The notes under the pieces were generated by a model. The model was not told the origin of the DNA, ran no database searches, and saw nothing but the letters and a program-made list of their open reading frames with translations. A program made the position numbers and the translations under genes. From a bacterium (GTDB lineage: Bacteria; Spirochaetota; Leptospiria; Leptospirales; Leptonemataceae): a DNA stretch of 64,000 bases. Of the stretch, positions 42,023 to 50,800 are shown in pieces (position 1 is the stretch's first letter; each line of letters begins with the position of its first letter). The DNA lies in contig JANSYA010000001.1 of NCBI GenBank assembly GCA_024742665.1, forward strand, positions 1,567,001 to 1,631,000. The letters run 5' to 3'.

Positions 42023-43342
42023 TCAGGAGCCCGCGCTTTCGCGCACCGCGTACAATTCGATCGCCTGGCTCTTGCCCTTTAAGTCAGCAGGGCCGAGCGA
42101 AACGCAGAGGGACTGGTGTTCGGCTGACAGCTCGTTAAAAAAATCGCCGGAAATTAAAAGCGGCTCTTCCAGACGGCCGCACAGGCTTTCGATGCGCGCG
42201 GCGGTGTTTACGCTGTCGCCGATCACTGAATAATTTTTGCGATCTTTACTGCCGATCGAGCCCTGCAGGACCGGGCCGTAATGCATGCCGATTCCGTTTT
42301 CCAGGGCCGGCAGACCGCGATCCATTCGGCGTCGATTCAGATCTTTCAGGGCTGTTCGCATACCGACGGCGGCCTGAAACGCGTTGTCACACGGGCGGTC
42401 CAGCTGAATCAGCCCGCCGAAGTAGGCCATTACGGCGTCGCCGATGAATTTATCGATGGTCCCGTTCGCCTGCGCGATCCGGTCGCCCATGGCGTCGAAG
42501 TATTCGTTGAGCTGCCGGACGATATTTTCCGGAGACTGACTTTCGCTGAAGCTCGTGAAGCCGCGGATGTCGCAAAAGAGCAGCGCCACCGAGCGCGTTT
42601 CGCCCAGGGCTCCGGCGCGTTCGGCGATGATCCGGTCCTTGACTTCGCCCGATACGTACTGACCGAAGAGTCCCGCGATCGAAGACTTCTCGCGTTCTTC
42701 GGAGAGGATGCGCGTGAGCAAGCGTCGCGCGGTCGTGGCGATCGTGCCGACAAAGATGCCGCTGAAAAAAAGAATCACCGCCTTAAAAAAGTAGATCGGC
42801 ATTTGACTCAGGTCCTGAGTCAGCAGAGGATCGGGAGAGGAAACTTCCGCGAGCGCGTCGCGGCCGAGCCAGAAAGCGATTGTATATTCAAGGCTGGCCA
42901 GGGCGCCGGAGATCGTGGACAGCCTCGCGTCGAAGGCGAAGCCGCTGAAAATTACGACGCAGAAAAAAAGATACGAAGGCGGGCCGTTAATATAGGTCGC
43001 CGTTCCCGACGGTAGCAAGAAATAGCTGAGTAGGTACAGCACGCCAGGCAGAGAAGTGAACGAAAGGATTACAACATAGGTTCCCACGCCGCGCACGAGA
43101 TTCGCCCTGGCCACGAAATACACGATTCCCGAGTAAGTGCCGCAGATCAGGGCCCAGATGAACGGCGTTTCCATTCGTTCCGCGAAGCCGCCGAAGATCA
43201 TTACGGACAGGCCGGCCGCGCACAGGTAGCCAAGCACGGCGGCCCAGAAGCTACCGCGACGCAGGGTCACGTTGACTTCGCTCTGCAATAGATTCTGGTA
43301 TGCTGTGAGATCGATTTGATTCATTGTATTTGGACCGGGCAT
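42023..43342 (-). CDS. Membrane class III adenylate/guanylate cyclase (six-helix type)
   Basis: A 439-residue protein. The N-terminal 190 residues have five or six hydrophobic helices, and residues 230-435 form the cyclase: LLFCDIRGFTSFSESQSPE with metal aspartate one, KFIGDAVMAYFGG with metal aspartate two, GIGMHYGPVLQGSIGS and NYSVIGDSVNTAARIESLCG. It should make cAMP from ATP. It is the second of three cyclases in this window. Start ATG 43342 has GGAAGG about ten bases upstream; ATG 43324 is also possible. The next gene is divergent. Confidence 0.9.
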   Translation of the reverse strand: MPGPNTMNQIDLTAYQNLLQSEVNVTLRRGSFWAAVLGYLCAAGLSVMIFGGFAERMETPFIWALICGTYSGIVYFVARANLVRGVGTYVVILSFTSLPGVLYLLSYFLLPSGTATYINGPPSYLFFCVVIFSGFAFDARLSTISGALASLEYTIAFWLGRDALAEVSSPDPLLTQDLSQMPIYFFKAVILFFSGIFVGTIATTARRLLTRILSEEREKSSIAGLFGQYVSGEVKDRIIAERAGALGETRSVALLFCDIRGFTSFSESQSPENIVRQLNEYFDAMGDRIAQANGTIDKFIGDAVMAYFGGLIQLDRPCDNAFQAAVGMRTALKDLNRRRMDRGLPALENGIGMHYGPVLQGSIGSKDRKNYSVIGDSVNTAARIESLCGRLEEPLLISGDFFNELSAEHQSLCVSLGPADLKGKSQAIELYAVRESAGS

Positions 43343-43506
43343 TTCTACAACGCCTTCCGTTGAGATTTATAGCGCGAAGCTCCCGGCAGTCTCTGAGGCC
43401 GGGCCTCGGGCGTGTCAAGCGCAACCGTTCGGATTTTATTTAACCGATTTTTTAATTGTTTTTCGAGGCCGGCCGAGCACTCTGACCGTCTCGCAGGAGT
43501 TGTTAT

Positions 43507-44055
43507 ATGAAAATCTTACGCATGATTGGAATTGGCGTCGGCGTGCTGCTGATTCTGTTGGTCGTCGTTTCATTTTTTCTACCGAACAAAACCGACTCCG
43601 AAGTCGAACTGACCGTCTCCGCGCCGCCGGCGGAGGTCTTTGCGTTGATTGTGCGCCTCCAGAGTTGGCCGGAGTGGACCGCCTGGGGCCCGGAGCAGAT
43701 TCACGACATCGAGTACAGCTTTGAGGGCCCTGAAGAAGGCGTCGGCGCGATCATGCACTGGAGCAGCGAGCAGACCAACGGCAGCCTCACGATCGAATCG
43801 GTTGAATCAGACGATCAGGGGCGACGCATGCATTATTCGATTACAATGGAAAACGGCAGCGGCGCGGCGGAGGGCGATTTTACGCTGACGCCGTTCGGAG
43901 ACGACGGCCGGCAGACAAAGATCGTCTGGCGCGACGCGGCTGAAATCAAGAGTCCGCCGGTGCTCAATCGCTTAATGACCCCGTTGATGCAGAGCATGAT
44001 GGACGAGGCTCTGGCGAAGGGTTTGCAGGGCATCCAGGCGAAAGTCGAGAATTAG
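43507..44055 (+). CDS. SRPBCC (START-like) family protein with N-terminal anchor
   Basis: A 182-residue protein with one N-terminal helix (about 8-27, IGIGVGVLLILLVVVSFFL) and a SRPBCC domain (VSAPPAEVFALIVRLQSWPEW, then LEGFR-like helix near the end MDEALAKGLQGIQAKVEN). The fold forms a deep hydrophobic pocket for lipids or aromatic ligands. ATG 43507 follows a GCAGGAG site. It ends 17 bp before a hairpin repeat. Confidence 0.82.
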   Translation: MKILRMIGIGVGVLLILLVVVSFFLPNKTDSEVELTVSAPPAEVFALIVRLQSWPEWTAWGPEQIHDIEYSFEGPEEGVGAIMHWSSEQTNGSLTIESVESDDQGRRMHYSITMENGSGAAEGDFTLTPFGDDGRQTKIVWRDAAEIKSPPVLNRLMTPLMQSMMDEALAKGLQGIQAKVEN

Positions 44056-44059
44056 GCAA

Positions 44060-44128
44060 GACGAACGGCCCTGGTTCTTGCGCGCGGCCCTCCATGGCCG
44101 AGCGCAAGAACGCCCGCCTTGCTGGTGA
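44060..44128 (-). repeat. Hairpin repeat, copy D
   Basis: A copy of the module seen at 44791-45086, with a 38-nt hairpin at 44074-44111. Arms GTTCTTGCGC and GCGCAAGAAC are perfect, with CGGCC/GGCCG inside. It lies after the stop of the DUF2007 gene, in the same orientation as the other copies. Confidence 0.9.
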
Positions 44129-44160
44129 GGATTCGCGGGAAGCTCTTAAAAAAACTCGGG

Positions 44161-44772
44161 TTAGCTGGAGAGCGGTCGCCAGGTTTTACCGCAGCGAAAG
44201 CAAATGTTGCGGCGGTGAGGAATCGGAATGAGCAGACCGGTGATCGCGCCGAAGGTGGCCAGCCCCAGGCGAAAGGGCCGGTATTCAATCCGGTCGGAAT
44301 CGCAGCGCGGGCAGCGGCGGATGGCGTCCCGGTTTTCGGCTTCGATTTCGCGCACGACCGCGATGGCTTCGTCGTATTGATCGGCGTCCACGAGCAGCCG
44401 CACTCCGCCTGTAGCGCGGGCCAGATACCACATCATACTGCCGATGTGTTCGTTGACCACATAGCTTTCGATATCCCGGGAAGCGAGCACTTCGCGCATC
44501 ATAAAGACCGGCATATAATACAGATCGTTATAAATGCAGCGTCGTTCGGATTCAAGCGCGTTCGCGAGAAAGCGCGGGGCGTTCCGCTCGGGGCGTCCCC
44601 GGCGCTCCGTAAAGAACAAAGCGCCCCAGGCCAGCGCGGCCGGCACGAAGACTTCAGGACGACTCGCGATCCAACCCAGAATCGCCATGAAGAGCGCAAG
44701 ATACAAAAATTGCAGGTGTGGCCGCCGACGAATGCACTTCAAGCGAGATTTCAGTCTGCGTCTGCGTTTCAT
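44161..44772 (-). CDS. DUF2007 protein with C-terminal zinc ribbon
   Basis: A 203-residue protein. After an Arg-rich start and two hydrophobic segments (about 20-50), it has the DUF2007 part (MPVFMMREVLASRDIESYVV, then VRLLVDADQYDEAIAVV), a signal-transducing ferredoxin-like fold. It ends with CPRCDSDRIEYRP and NICFRCGKTW, a zinc ribbon. Function unknown. The gene is bracketed by copies of the same hairpin repeat. Start is ATG 44772 or ATG 44787; the first has a GGCGGTG-like site. Confidence 0.82.
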   Translation of the reverse strand: MKRRRRLKSRLKCIRRRPHLQFLYLALFMAILGWIASRPEVFVPAALAWGALFFTERRGRPERNAPRFLANALESERRCIYNDLYYMPVFMMREVLASRDIESYVVNEHIGSMMWYLARATGGVRLLVDADQYDEAIAVVREIEAENRDAIRRCPRCDSDRIEYRPFRLGLATFGAITGLLIPIPHRRNICFRCGKTWRPLSS

Positions 44773-44790
44773 TTCACCGCCCGTCATAGC

Positions 44791-45086
44791 CAATCACGTC
44801 CATAGCGCCGGCGAACGGCCCTGGTTCTTGCGCGCGGCCGTCCATGGCCGAGCGCAAGAACGCTCCGGCGTCCTGCCTCCGCACAGGACCGCTCGCCTTG
44901 CTGTTTTAGGAAACCATCGTCCTCCCTATCCAATTATATCCATAGCGCTGACGAACGGCCCTGGTTCTTGCGCGCAGCCGTTCATGGCTGAGCGCAAGAA
45001 CGCTCCGGCATCCTGCCTGCGCGCAGGGTCACATACCTTGCTGTCTATCTGCCCTGATACCCAATCACATCCATGAAGGCGCTGAC
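44791..45086 (-). repeat. Tandem ~140-bp repeats made of the radical SAM gene's 3' end plus a hairpin
   Basis: Copies C and B contain hairpins at 44824-44861 and 44964-45001 (offset 140 bp). On the minus strand, the hairpin module is followed by a short stretch similar to the last codons of the radical SAM gene: SAFMDVIGYQG in the gene, SAMDIIG then a stop at 44930-44952, and GAMDVIGYDG at 44783-44812. Between them lie shared CAGCAAGG and GGCAGGA-GCCGGAGC segments. Copy B has CAGCC/GGCTG where the others have CGGCC/GGCCG, so the stem is kept by paired changes. Confidence 0.88.
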
Positions 45087-46364
45087 GGAAAAGACGGCTT
45101 TGCCGGGGCCGGGTTCGCCGTAGCCGGGCGGCACCGGTAGTTTGTATTTTTCAAACGTCGCCTTCCAGACGGTTAAGAGCTCCAGAAAGTACTTTAGCGG
45201 CGGCATGGTTTGTTCGGCTTCCGACGCCAGAGTCGTATAGGGTTCGGGGCACCAGGTTGTGAAGCGCGGGACGACGCCGTGGCTCATGAAATAATCGAGG
45301 CCTTCGCCGGTTGATGCGACGGCTTCTTCCACCGTCGCGAAGCCGTGGGGACGCGAGAGCTCGACGCCGCCTACAAAGTTGGGAATCACGCGGGACGGGC
45401 CGAAGATCTCGGCGGACTCGACGATACGCCGCACCCAGGTGTCGCGCCCGATCCAGGCGGTCTTGCCGGGGCAGAGCACTTTGAATAATTCGGGATCCCA
45501 GACTTCGTAGTTGGGATGATAGATCTGAATGCCCACGTCCTTAAAGCGCAGCAGCTCTTCTTTTTCCCAGGCCTGCACGACCATCTTGCCCATCCAGCGG
45601 CCGGGAAATCGTTTCTCGATGCCTTCGGCGTACTGAAAATAAAAATCCGTTTCCGACATGCCCCGCAGCTGCGTGAGCACCGAGCCGCCGGTAATCGTAT
45701 AGACCTGCGCCGTTTGATCTTCCTGATCGATCCATTCGAGGACCTCTAAGATCTCTTCGAGCGACTTCACTCCGGTATAGGGTCGGTCCTGCTGCTTTTG
45801 CTGGCGATAGTTGTGATTGATATCGCAGAAGGCGCACTCTTCGGTAGCGCCGAAGTACTGGCAGTTGCGAAAGACCGTCAGGTAAATCAGATAGCCCCAC
45901 TCGATCACCGGAGCGATTTCGCCGGGGCTTTTCCCCTTCTGCGTGCGATGCTTATAAAACGCGGGCACCGGCGGAAATTCAACCGAGCCCAGATCCGTCG
46001 AGCCGAGATAGAGGGTGGGGCCGCCGCCGTTCGGCCCGGCCGCTACCCGGTACGGCGATTCGGGATTGACTCGCACCGAGACGATGGTCGGCAGCAGATT
46101 GAAGTGGCCGCCGCTGATGCGAATCTCCTCCGGAATGCGAAAGCGAATCTGCTGATCCTGCTGGTCCAGCGGCACGTGATCGAAGGTGAAGATAAAATAA
46201 TCTTTCTGTTTGAAGTCGATGCCGCTCAGGGTCTCGGCGTCGAAGTTCAGGCCCAGGCGCAGAATGTCCTGCTTGAGAATGGCCTCGAAAGGGATGGAGC
46301 GATACGATCGTTCCATCCCTTCCAGATCGTCAAGGGTCGTCGTGTCGAGAACAGTCGCGCTCAT
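45045..46364 (-). CDS. Radical SAM protein
   Basis: A 439-residue protein. The likely iron-sulfur site is in YLTVFRNCQYFGATEECAFCD, giving spacing CX8CX2C instead of the usual CX3CX2C. TITGGSVLTQLRGMSETDFY fits the 'GGE' type SAM-binding strand, and IQIYHPNYEVWDPELFKVLCPGK the middle of the half-barrel. The product is unknown. It starts at ATG 46364 (MSATVLD). The 3' end is duplicated in the repeats downstream. Confidence 0.75.
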   Translation of the reverse strand: MSATVLDTTTLDDLEGMERSYRSIPFEAILKQDILRLGLNFDAETLSGIDFKQKDYFIFTFDHVPLDQQDQQIRFRIPEEIRISGGHFNLLPTIVSVRVNPESPYRVAAGPNGGGPTLYLGSTDLGSVEFPPVPAFYKHRTQKGKSPGEIAPVIEWGYLIYLTVFRNCQYFGATEECAFCDINHNYRQQKQQDRPYTGVKSLEEILEVLEWIDQEDQTAQVYTITGGSVLTQLRGMSETDFYFQYAEGIEKRFPGRWMGKMVVQAWEKEELLRFKDVGIQIYHPNYEVWDPELFKVLCPGKTAWIGRDTWVRRIVESAEIFGPSRVIPNFVGGVELSRPHGFATVEEAVASTGEGLDYFMSHGVVPRFTTWCPEPYTTLASEAEQTMPPLKYFLELLTVWKATFEKYKLPVPPGYGEPGPGKAVFSVSAFMDVIGYQGR

Positions 46365-46486
46365 AATCACTGCCAATGTACTGAATCAGGCCAGGTTTTA
46401 CAGTCAAAAACGGACTGTCGCAGCACAGGCTCTCCGGGCGGATTTGCCTGGACAGAGGAGGTCCGGCCGCACAGGCTGGCCCGGCA

Positions 46487-47212
46487 ATGAAGCTGGTGCG
46501 CCGATTATTTCAATTTCCCGTCTCGTTTCTGGCGGTCTATCCGCCGGTCTGGCTGGGAATCTTTGTCGTGCTGGTCGGCGCGGATCTCTATACCAAGAAA
46601 CTGGCCACCGACAATTTGACCTTTCACCTGGGCTACCATCAGCACTGGCTGATCGAAGACCCGGTAAACAGCGACGCTCTGCGCGACGGCCTGCCGCAGT
46701 ATGATGTGCTGGGCGAAGACGGCAAGTACGTCAAATTTCGCCTGGTCTTCAACGACCGCTTCGTATTCGGTCTGGGCCCCTCGGCTCCCGTGCTGGGGCT
46801 GTTTCTTACGATGACCGCGACCTTCTTTTTGATTTTATATCGCTGGCACAATCCCCGGCTTGGCTATTCGGCCGCGTGGCTGCTGGTCTTTTCCGGCGCC
46901 TTCGGGAATCTGATCGACAAGTTTTTTATCAAATCTCTGGTCACCCGGGAATGGGTGTTCTCGCTTTCGCCGCAGCCAGGCTACGTTTCCGGGGTCGTCG
47001 ATATGGTGGAGTGCATCTGGTTCGGCTGGGACGCCGTGCGCGATATCTTTCTATTGAATATGCTGTCTATGCGGTCCTGGCCGACCTTTAATCTGGCGGA
47101 CAGTCTGATTGTCGTGGGCATAGTGCTATTATTGTTAAGTATGCGTGAGTTTGAAGCGGAGGCCGACGAAGGCGAAGAGGCGCCGGCGAAGGCCGAAAGC
47201 GCTTCTTCCTGA
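46487..47212 (+). CDS. lspA: Signal peptidase II (lipoprotein signal peptidase)
   Basis: A 241-residue protein. It removes signal peptides from diacylglyceryl-modified prolipoproteins, of which this window encodes many. FNDRFVFG, SGAFGNLIDKF, GVVDMVECIW and FNLADSLIV are the LspA motifs, with the two catalytic aspartates in VVDM and NLADS. An insert between the first and second helix and an extended acidic C-terminus make it longer than the usual 160-170 residues, as in Leptospira. ATG 46487. The C-terminus nearly meets the sigma factor gene, so the two may be cotranscribed. Confidence 0.93.
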   Translation: MKLVRRLFQFPVSFLAVYPPVWLGIFVVLVGADLYTKKLATDNLTFHLGYHQHWLIEDPVNSDALRDGLPQYDVLGEDGKYVKFRLVFNDRFVFGLGPSAPVLGLFLTMTATFFLILYRWHNPRLGYSAAWLLVFSGAFGNLIDKFFIKSLVTREWVFSLSPQPGYVSGVVDMVECIWFGWDAVRDIFLLNMLSMRSWPTFNLADSLIVVGIVLLLLSMREFEAEADEGEEAPAKAESASS

Positions 47213-47231
47213 GCCGCCGGTTGCGATCGAT

Positions 47232-47834
47232 ATGGGTAAGACTGACTCTAAAGAGCAGGAAACAAAGCGGGCGAAAGAGCGCGTTTTGATCGAGCGCGTG
47301 AAGGCCGGGGACGGCTCCGCGTATATGGAGCTGGTCGGCGAATACCGCATTCGGCTCTACCGTAAGGCCAGCAGCCTGATCGGCGATCCGGAGGACGCGG
47401 AAGACGTCTTACAGGACGCCCTGATGACGGCCTACAAGGCCCTGCCGCGCTTCCGGGGCGAAAGCGGCATCTACACCTGGCTCTATCGGATTGTGGTCAA
47501 CAAGTGCCGGGACTTTCTGCGCTCGCGAAAGTCCAGCAAGGCCGACAGCCTGGAGATCTACGAACCGATTCTTTCCGACGATCGCATCAGTGTGGAAAAA
47601 AATCATGAACTTTCCGACGATGCGGGTTATCTAATCGAAAAGATAAAGGGGCTGGATACCAAGTATCGCCAGATCCTGTTGTATCGATATTACGACGATT
47701 TATCTTACGAGGAAATAGCGAATCTGATCGAAGTGAACATCGGAACGGTGAAGAGTCGCCTGTTTAAGGCTCGCGAACTTCTGAAACGTTCGATTCTGAG
47801 AAACGGTCGCGGCGAAGATTATTTTGAAATTTGA
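47232..47834 (+). CDS. ECF-type RNA polymerase sigma factor
   Basis: A 200-residue sigma factor. Region 2 reads SLIGDPEDAEDVLQDALMTAYKALPRF, with the -10 contact and core-binding helices, and region 4 reads YYDDLSYEEIANLIEVNIGTVKSRL, a helix-turn-helix for the -35 element. It would switch on a stress or envelope regulon. Start ATG 47232; the longer frame from 47145 lies inside lspA. The next gene is a membrane protein that probably holds the sigma factor inactive. No target promoter can be set out from here. Confidence 0.9.
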   Translation: MGKTDSKEQETKRAKERVLIERVKAGDGSAYMELVGEYRIRLYRKASSLIGDPEDAEDVLQDALMTAYKALPRFRGESGIYTWLYRIVVNKCRDFLRSRKSSKADSLEIYEPILSDDRISVEKNHELSDDAGYLIEKIKGLDTKYRQILLYRYYDDLSYEEIANLIEVNIGTVKSRLFKARELLKRSILRNGRGEDYFEI

Positions 47835-47915
47835 GGCCGATGGCGGCGTCTGAATTCAAGAGGTCGAGCCGACCCGGGGTTTCGCGAAACCATCTTAAAC
47901 AGAAGAAAACATAAA

Positions 47916-48860
47916 ATGAGCGCGCCTGAAAATAACAGCCCCGAAGCACGGGATTTCCTTCAGGATCCGGACTTGCCCCTGGATCAGGCCACCGGTTTAA
48001 CCGGCGCCGATCGGGAGACTGCGCTCAGGCAGCGCCATCTGGACGGCCAGCTCAAAGCCGCGATGGCCGAGGTGCACGCCCACGTGGATCGCCACCAGCC
48101 TGACGGCGACACCTTCATGCTGCGGCTCCAGAACAGCATCGAAGCGATCGACCGGGAAGCCGGAGCCGCTGCGCGAAAAAAGGCCGAACGCGACGCGGAG
48201 GCTTATCTTGGTAAGATCAGCTGGCGTCGCCGGGTGGAATGGCTCCGGGAACGTTTTATTTTTAGCGAGAATCACGGTCTGCGCGTCGCTGCCGCACTGG
48301 GTGTGGCCGTCATCGCCATCGCGCCGCTGCTGCTGTCCCAGGGCGGCGGATCTCTTGAGCAGACCGCGATGACGAAAAACGACGGCGACGTCGCCATGGC
48401 CGATGCGCCGGCTGCCGAAGCTTTTCGCGGAACAGAATCCGCGATTGCAGAGCCGGCTGCAAGTGGCGGCGAACCGCGTCTGGCGACTGCGCCTGGTCCG
48501 GTGCTTGCCGAAGCGGAAGATGCTTCCGGCGATTTTCCGGCGATCCCCACGGCCGCTGCGGACAATCCGCAGTCAGCAGATGCGGGCGAAGTGGAAGACA
48601 CAGGCGAGGTCGTGGCATCTCGCGGGGTGGTTTCCCTGGATGCAGCTGGCGCAGAAAAAAAAGAAAAGTCCGCCGCGGCACCCCCGCCTCAGCTGGACCC
48701 GACCTCGCTGCAAATCGAGATCCTGTCCGCTCGCCTGAAGCAGGCCAAAACTCCCGAAGAAAAACTGGTGATCCTGCGCGGACTGCGCACTCTCTACGAC
48801 CAGGCCGGCAAGGCCGGGAAAGTCGCCGAAGTCAACCGGCAGATTGAAGCCCTGAAGTAG
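47916..48860 (+). CDS. Putative anti-sigma factor (single-pass membrane protein)
   Basis: A 314-residue protein. Residues 1-105 are cytoplasmic and helical, 122-140 (GLRVAAALGVAVIAIAPLLL) is one membrane helix, and the outer part is an Ala/Glu-rich linker ending in a helical repeat (SARLKQAKTPEEKLVILRGL). The position right after an ECF sigma gene and the topology are those of anti-sigma factors. No zinc HxxxCxxC motif is seen, so it is not a ZAS type. The role is inferred from context. Confidence 0.6.
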   Translation: MSAPENNSPEARDFLQDPDLPLDQATGLTGADRETALRQRHLDGQLKAAMAEVHAHVDRHQPDGDTFMLRLQNSIEAIDREAGAAARKKAERDAEAYLGKISWRRRVEWLRERFIFSENHGLRVAAALGVAVIAIAPLLLSQGGGSLEQTAMTKNDGDVAMADAPAAEAFRGTESAIAEPAASGGEPRLATAPGPVLAEAEDASGDFPAIPTAAADNPQSADAGEVEDTGEVVASRGVVSLDAAGAEKKEKSAAAPPPQLDPTSLQIEILSARLKQAKTPEEKLVILRGLRTLYDQAGKAGKVAEVNRQIEALK

Positions 48861-49087
48861 GGCCGGGATTGCTTTCGACAGGCTCGGGCGGGACGCCCGG
48901 CATCCGGTCAGTCATCGAAATCTTGCGTTGCGGGTTCGCCGTCCGGCGGATTTACGGCTATTCTGTATAAGAGAAATCGTGAAGACTCGCGCCCTCGTGC
49001 GCGGGCAGATGTGCGACGATGCGTGCGGCCTGCGAAAAAACGGGGCTCGCGTGTGTAAGAAATTCAGAGGAACTCAGACCAAGTAGT

Positions 49088-49486
49088 ATGGCAGCAGATA
49101 AATTCGAACTCACTGAACAGGAATGGCGCGAGCGCCTGACGGACATGGAATACCAGGTCCTGCGTGAAAAAGGTACCGAGCGAGCTTTTACCGGGCAGTA
49201 CGCCGATGCGAAAGCCGACGGCGTCTACAAGTGCCGCGGATGCGGGGCGGAGCTGTTCGACTCATCGACGAAGTACGATTCCGGCAGCGGCTGGCCGAGC
49301 TTTTACGAAGCCATCGACGAGAAACGCGTGGGCCTGGTCGAAGATACGAGCCACGGCATGCGTCGCGTTGAAGTGGTTTGCGCCCGCTGCGAGGGACATC
49401 TCGGTCACGTCTTCCCCGATGGACCGAAGCCCACTGGTCAGCGTTATTGTATTAATAGTGTCTCTCTCGACTTAGAGGAACGCTGA
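49088..49486 (+). CDS. msrB: Peptide methionine-R-sulfoxide reductase MsrB
   Basis: A 132-residue enzyme that reduces methionine-R-sulfoxide in proteins. It has the zinc cysteines CRGCGAELF and CARCEGHLG, the GSGWPSF substrate loop and the catalytic cysteine in RYCINSVSL. Length is standard. I chose ATG 49088; the frame is open to 49019 without a domain. The stop codon is inside a strong hairpin at 49482-49517 that probably ends its transcript. Confidence 0.96.
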   Translation: MAADKFELTEQEWRERLTDMEYQVLREKGTERAFTGQYADAKADGVYKCRGCGAELFDSSTKYDSGSGWPSFYEAIDEKRVGLVEDTSHGMRRVEVVCARCEGHLGHVFPDGPKPTGQRYCINSVSLDLEER

Positions 49487-49517
49487 CTCTGCGGCGCTGC
49501 GCGCCACTGGAGTCAGC
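49482..49517. terminator. Hairpin across the msrB stop codon
   Basis: GCTGACTC (49482-49489) pairs with GAGTCAGC (49510-49517); GGCGC and GCGCC pair inside. The TGA of msrB is in the left arm. It lies between convergent genes. Confidence 0.65.
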
Positions 49518-49530
49518 ATCATTGTTTGGT

Positions 49531-50523
49531 TTATTTCATGCTGGCGATTTTTCCTGCCAGCATGGACAGCAGCGGACGTCCGCCGCTGGAGCGCAGGCTT
49601 GATACGCGGTTCAGTAGATCGAACCAGAAGGGCGCGCCCATGCTGATCGCCGCGACGGTTAAGATCAGGCCGACGATTTTCATCAGCCAGGCGATGGCGA
49701 AATTCTGCACGCAGGCGCTGTCGCCTGACGCGCACTCGTAGGCGGGCGGCCGGCGTTCTACGCGTCCCAGAACCGGCAGCGGGTTTTCAATTTGAGCGGC
49801 TTCCAGATCGCCCTGGAGATCGCTCCAGCCCAGCAGACTCTGGTTCATGACGCCGTAGGCCTGTTTGGCCAGGGCCCCCTGCTGCTCGGCCGGGGTTTCG
49901 GCGTCGAGTTCGTCGGTGAGAGCCACGACGCTTGCTCGCGTGGAGCTCGATGAATATAAAATATTGAGCATCATGATCGTATCGGCGTTCGCGCCGACCG
50001 TAAGCACCGATGCGATGACGAGTATCGCCGTGCTGACTTTTCGTTTGTACCAGCCGGAGGCGCGTTCCATCACCGAGTTGTACCACTCTTCGACGCCCGT
50101 GCTCAGACGTCCGAAGTCCATACCGCTTTCGGATACCAGCACGCTCATGCCCTTCTTGATCATGCTGACTTCGGGACGGCCCGTGCTGAGAATCGTCTGG
50201 ATCCGCTGCACGCTGAGCGGACCGAGCTGCCCGTCTTTTTCCGCGATGACGCTCAGAATGCCGCGGGCGAAATCTTTCGAACGCATGTACGACGGCAGCC
50301 CCTTGCGGCTTTTGTCGCCCAGGGACCTGATCAGATCGTTCTGAAAAAAGTCCGTTACCAGATTTTCGTTCTGCAGCATATTTTCTATCGCCGCTTTCAG
50401 ATTCTTCGCCCGCCATCCCAGAAAGCGCGCGACGCCTTCGCTGAGAGAAGAGCTGACTGTGCTTAACACGAAGTAAATGAACAATAGTCCAAGGCCGGTT
50501 TCTAATATCGCTGATCCAAACAT
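49531..50523 (-). CDS. Membrane protein of unknown function
   Basis: A 330-residue protein with one N-terminal helix (GLGLLFIYFVLSTVSSSLSEG), a cytoplasmic or periplasmic helical part, two or three more helices (about 170-200 and 285-310) and a short end (LLNRVSSLRSSGGRPLLSM). Members I recall occur in various bacteria as 'hypothetical membrane protein' with the EGVARFLGWRAKNLKAAIE motif, so it is probably conserved. Start is ATG 50523 (MFGSAILETG). Confidence 0.65.
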   Translation of the reverse strand: MFGSAILETGLGLLFIYFVLSTVSSSLSEGVARFLGWRAKNLKAAIENMLQNENLVTDFFQNDLIRSLGDKSRKGLPSYMRSKDFARGILSVIAEKDGQLGPLSVQRIQTILSTGRPEVSMIKKGMSVLVSESGMDFGRLSTGVEEWYNSVMERASGWYKRKVSTAILVIASVLTVGANADTIMMLNILYSSSSTRASVVALTDELDAETPAEQQGALAKQAYGVMNQSLLGWSDLQGDLEAAQIENPLPVLGRVERRPPAYECASGDSACVQNFAIAWLMKIVGLILTVAAISMGAPFWFDLLNRVSSLRSSGGRPLLSMLAGKIASMK

Positions 50524-50800
50524 GCGCAATTTTATGTTTCGAAAATCAGCGCGGCGCAAGCTGCATTTGAGGCGGTCTCCGCCCGGCAATCAAAAAATCC
50601 CGGCTTGCCTGCACACTGTTACCGGTGCCGGGCCTTCGTTTCAGATGACTACGCGTTTCGCCGGGGGCCGAACCCGGCGCCGTCGCGATTCGGGGCAGGT
50701 GAGTCGCGTCTGTCGCGGGCTGTCTTTTCCTGGCCGCGGCCGTAAAATGAATTGTTTTATTTGCAACGAAACCGGCCGATAGAATGTCTAACGGTGTTAT

